DNA from: Deltaproteobacteria bacterium
GTDB taxonomy: Bacteria; Desulfobacterota; Desulfobacteria; Desulfobacterales; JAFDFH01
NCBI GenBank assembly: GCA_019309945.1
Contig: JAFDFH010000396.1
Coordinates: 1 to 6,772, forward strand
Length of the DNA: 6,772 nt
Direction of reading: 5' to 3'
Shown here: positions 4,495-6,772 of the stretch, in pieces
Position numbering within the stretch: the stretch's first letter is position 1
How the letters are laid out: the number at the start of each line of letters is the position of its first letter
Notes under the pieces: model-generated
The model's input: the letters and a program-made list of their open reading frames with translations, nothing else
Databases searched by the model: none
Told to the model about the DNA's origin: nothing
Program-made: the position numbers and the translations under genes

Positions 4495-6061
4495 AATAAA
4501 CAGGGATGAGAACAGGGATATTATGGATTTAGTGCTTGAAGAACATTACAAAAAAGAAACCGGGGCTCCCTTTACAGACAATCTTACGGGCCTGTTTAAT
4601 CATGGATTTTTCTGGATATCCCTAGACCGAGAAGTAAAAAGATCTGAAAGGAACGGAGAACTATTCACTCTTGCTCTGATCGATATCGATTCATTTTCCA
4701 GCTACAATAAGATTCACGGCTCTGTGCAGGGGGATTGCATGTTGAAAGAAGTTGGAAACCTCATGTTAAAGAATACCCGCCAGACCGATCTGGTGGCCAG
4801 GTATTCCGGAGATGTGTTTGCAGTAATTTTAACAGAGTCTACTGCTGAGAAGTCATTCATAGCCGCTGAAAGAATCAGACAGGAAGTGGAGAGGCTCCCA
4901 TATGGACCGCTCACGGTTAGCATTGGCCTTGCATCTTATCCCCAGCATGCTACGAACAGCGAAACTTTGATTAAGAATACACAAAAGGCATTGTTGCAGG
5001 CTAAAATAAGGGGAAAGAATAGAGTTTGCTTTTTGGAAAAACAAACCGAACTTGATAGTGATGCGTCACCAAAGGTGTTGGTGGTCGATGATGAACTGGT
5101 AAATGTAAAACTGATGGAGGCTTTACTTCGGCCTTTAAATTATGATGTCTTAAGTGCATCTAATGGAGATGAAGCCTTATCGATAGTCAGGAAGATCGAT
5201 TTGGATCTGATATTATTGGACATCATGATGCCTGGAATGGATGGCTATGAGGTGTGCCGGCGTTTAAAAGCAAGTGAGACAACCCGCCTGATTCCCGTGA
5301 TTATGGTGACTGCCCTGGATGACATAGAGGCCAAGGTTGAAGGGATACAGGCGGGCGCAGATGATTTCCTCACTAAACCACCTAACAAAACAGAGTTGCT
5401 CGCCAGGACAAGGTCTCTGATCAGGCTAAAGAAGCTCAACAGCAATTTAGCCAGTATCGAGAACGTCCTATTTTCTCTTGCAAACACAGTCGAAGCCAAG
5501 GACACCTATACTCAGGGACATGTGGACAGGGTCTCCCGCATGGCAATTAGTCTGGGAAGAAAGGTAGAACTGAAGAAACAAGAGCTTGAAGCTTTAAGAT
5601 TTGGGGGCGTCCTGCACGATATTGGCAAGATCACAGTGCCTGGTAAAATTCTGAATAAACCCGGGCCCCTCAATCCGGAAGAATGGAAGGTCATGAAAGG
5701 TCACCCCGACGCAGGATGCAAGATTTGCCTGCCCTTGAAGAAAAACCTGGGCTCAGCCCTGGAGGTTATCCGATATCACCACGAGAAATTAGATGGTTCA
5801 GGGTATCCGGATGGCCTTAAAGGTGTGGGAATTCCGATGGTCGCCCGGGTCATGGCCGTAGTGGACATCTATGACGCCTTGGTGACTGATCGACCATATC
5901 GCAAGGCAATGACAAAGGAGAAAGCCTTTGCAATCCTTCGCGAAGAGACTATGGAAGGAAAATTGGATAAAGAAGTGGTAGAAATACTAATACAAATGTT
6001 TGTGTCAACAAGTGATCCTATCCATTCAGTACCAATCGGCGTTACAGGCCGACAACTTTGA
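4433..6061 (+). CDS. Degenerate GGDEF - receiver - HD-GYP c-di-GMP signalling protein
   Basis: The 542-residue frame from TTG 4433 (ATG 4436 also possible; neither has a ribosome site) holds three domains. GGDEF, about 45-200: Asp84, Asn92 and Asp101 are kept, but the signature is SGDVF (125-129), so cyclase activity is doubtful. The RxxD inhibitory site RQTD (116-119) is intact and exactly five residues before it. Receiver, about 213-333: acidic Asp219/Asp220, phospho-acceptor Asp263, Thr293, Lys315. HD-GYP, about 345-525: His363, HD 395-396, His424, HH 449-450, DGSGYP 454-459 and Asp478 are all present, so c-di-GMP hydrolysis is expected. The protein is cytosolic with no membrane segment. 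Phosphorylation of Asp263 probably gates the phosphodiesterase, and the GGDEF domain may bind GTP or c-di-GMP. Residues 1-20 are probably artefactual because the true N-terminus lies upstream in another frame (4315-4494). The sigma-54 promoter at 4271 should drive it. Confidence 0.9.
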   Translation: MMRYLKRLVKRWSMSWRLEGKINRDENRDIMDLVLEEHYKKETGAPFTDNLTGLFNHGFFWISLDREVKRSERNGELFTLALIDIDSFSSYNKIHGSVQGDCMLKEVGNLMLKNTRQTDLVARYSGDVFAVILTESTAEKSFIAAERIRQEVERLPYGPLTVSIGLASYPQHATNSETLIKNTQKALLQAKIRGKNRVCFLEKQTELDSDASPKVLVVDDELVNVKLMEALLRPLNYDVLSASNGDEALSIVRKIDLDLILLDIMMPGMDGYEVCRRLKASETTRLIPVIMVTALDDIEAKVEGIQAGADDFLTKPPNKTELLARTRSLIRLKKLNSNLASIENVLFSLANTVEAKDTYTQGHVDRVSRMAISLGRKVELKKQELEALRFGGVLHDIGKITVPGKILNKPGPLNPEEWKVMKGHPDAGCKICLPLKKNLGSALEVIRYHHEKLDGSGYPDGLKGVGIPMVARVMAVVDIYDALVTDRPYRKAMTKEKAFAILREETMEGKLDKEVVEILIQMFVSTSDPIHSVPIGVTGRQL

Positions 6062-6184
6062 TCGGATTTATAAATTAAATTTCCAGGGAACTCTCATCCG
6101 GTCAGAAATGGGTTTATGCATGTGGTTGTTTGCTTTTCTTTGAAGAATTAACCGCTTAACAATTTACTGAAACAGCGAGTCGTA

Positions 6185-6568
6185 ATGAACAATAAGACCA
6201 TTTTAGTAATCGAAGGCAATGAAGTAAATATGAAAATCATACGAAGTCTTCTCCAGATTGGGCAGTACCAAGTTGTGGAGGCTATAGATGCCGAAACCGG
6301 CATCAGGTTGGCCCATGAGAACCATCCGGATCTTATACTCATGGACATTCAACTTCCCGGAATGGATGGATTGAATGCAACCAAGGTGATTAAGGCAGAT
6401 GATACCTTGAAGCATATTCCTGTCGTGGCATTGACTTCCTACGCCATGCAGGGAGATGAAAAACTAGCCCTGGAAGTAGGCTGTGTGGATTACATAACCA
6501 AGCCTCTTGAAACCCGGAGTTTCCTTGGGGAAATCTCCAAATTCTTTAATGGTGACGGCGCAAAATGA
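6185..6568 (+). CDS. Stand-alone CheY/DivK-like receiver with altered acidic pocket
   Basis: A 127-residue single receiver domain without an output domain. Phospho-acceptor Asp54 (LILMDIQLPGMDG, 50-62), Thr84 (ALTSYAM) and Lys106 (YITKPLE) are in place. The acidic pair normally written ED or DD is Glu10-Gly11 here (VIEGNEVN): the second acidic residue, which coordinates Mg2+ in CheY, is replaced by Gly through a GGC codon that is one transition from GAC. Phosphorylation may be impaired or altered. The ATG at 6185 has only a weak GCGAG-type site. The spacer of 123 nt after the HD-GYP gene contains an 8-bp dyad (6060-6067 with 6096-6103) but no T-run, so co-transcription is plausible. It may act as a phosphate shuttle or sink, or as a protein-binding partner of the same pathway; no cognate kinase is in the window. 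Confidence 0.9.
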   Translation: MNNKTILVIEGNEVNMKIIRSLLQIGQYQVVEAIDAETGIRLAHENHPDLILMDIQLPGMDGLNATKVIKADDTLKHIPVVALTSYAMQGDEKLALEVGCVDYITKPLETRSFLGEISKFFNGDGAK

Positions 6569-6692
6569 TAATACATGCCAAAACAGAAAATCAATGCGTC
6601 GATCAACTGTGCTTAACAGCCTGAGCGTCCAAGTTATTCTGAGGCGTATGTAGAAAGCAGCAAGTCACTTGACTGGATTTCGATCGTCGGAG
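6569..6692. other. Intergenic spacer downstream of the receiver gene
   Basis: No ORF, RNA gene or strong terminator was recognised. A weak imperfect dyad GCCTGAG/CTGAGGC (6619-6625 with 6639-6645) is present without a T-run. Confidence 0.35.
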
Positions 6693-6755
6693 GGGTCTAC
6701 ACTCTTGACAAAAAGGCTTTCTTGCCGGATTGCGTTGAGTGAAAAGTGTAGATCC
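6693..6755. repeat. Imperfect inverted repeat at the right edge
   Basis: GGGTCTACACTCTT (6693-6706) pairs with AAAAGTGTAGATCC (6742-6755) at 13 of 14 positions, counting one G-U, around a 35-nt loop. Two direct copies of TCATGTG (6756-6762 and 6766-6772) follow at the edge. This could be an operator, a hairpin, or the end of an element that continues outside the window; the sequence seen does not decide. Confidence 0.4.
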
Positions 6756-6772
6756 TCATGTGCGTTCATGTG

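Overview
The window reads as a chromosomal segment of a Gram-negative, probably Desulfobacterota-like (deltaproteobacterial) bacterium. The evidence is indirect: dense signal transduction with a SpoIIE-type phosphatase, GGDEF/HD-GYP and receiver proteins, a good sigma-54 promoter, a rhodanese + MauE-like membrane pair, moderate GC, and a long palindromic intergenic repeat. No gene here fixes the taxon, and no rRNA, tRNA or CRISPR array was seen.

Layout. 2-547 (+): C-terminal half of a SpoIIE/RsbU-like PP2C phosphatase, cut by the left edge. 567-1656 (-): a membrane-anchored rhodanese followed by a four-helix DoxX/MauE-like protein, convergent with the phosphatase. 1657-2420: gene-poor, holding a ~125 bp palindromic repeat element between 10-bp direct repeats, then a near-consensus sigma-70 promoter and a ~220-nt leader. 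2421-3957 (+): an aspartate/glutamate racemase-like gene and a HAD-family gene, both disrupted. The racemase has lost about 43-46 nt including its first catalytic Cys. The HAD gene carries an exact 19-bp tandem duplication that shifts the frame. 3958-4314: a regulatory region with two tandem GTCCG-N6-CGGAC dyads, then a -24/-12 (sigma-54) promoter. 4315-6061 (+): a large c-di-GMP protein whose N-terminal part lies in a different frame from the open GGDEF-REC-HD-GYP frame. 6185-6568 (+): a stand-alone receiver. 6569-6772: no gene seen; an imperfect inverted repeat lies at the edge.

How the parts may work together. The best-supported regulatory unit is the last one. Dyads at about -158 to -121 from the inferred start would recruit an enhancer-binding protein. 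The sigma-54 promoter would drive the GGDEF(degenerate)-REC-HD-GYP protein, and perhaps the downstream receiver. That protein keeps an intact HD-GYP phosphodiesterase site, a complete receiver and the RxxD inhibitory site, but its GGDEF signature is SGDVF. It is therefore probably a phosphorylation-controlled c-di-GMP phosphodiesterase with a sensory or vestigial cyclase domain. Three disrupted reading frames in about 2 kb suggest either local gene decay or assembly error; the exact duplication and the in-register deletion look more like real mutations than random read errors.
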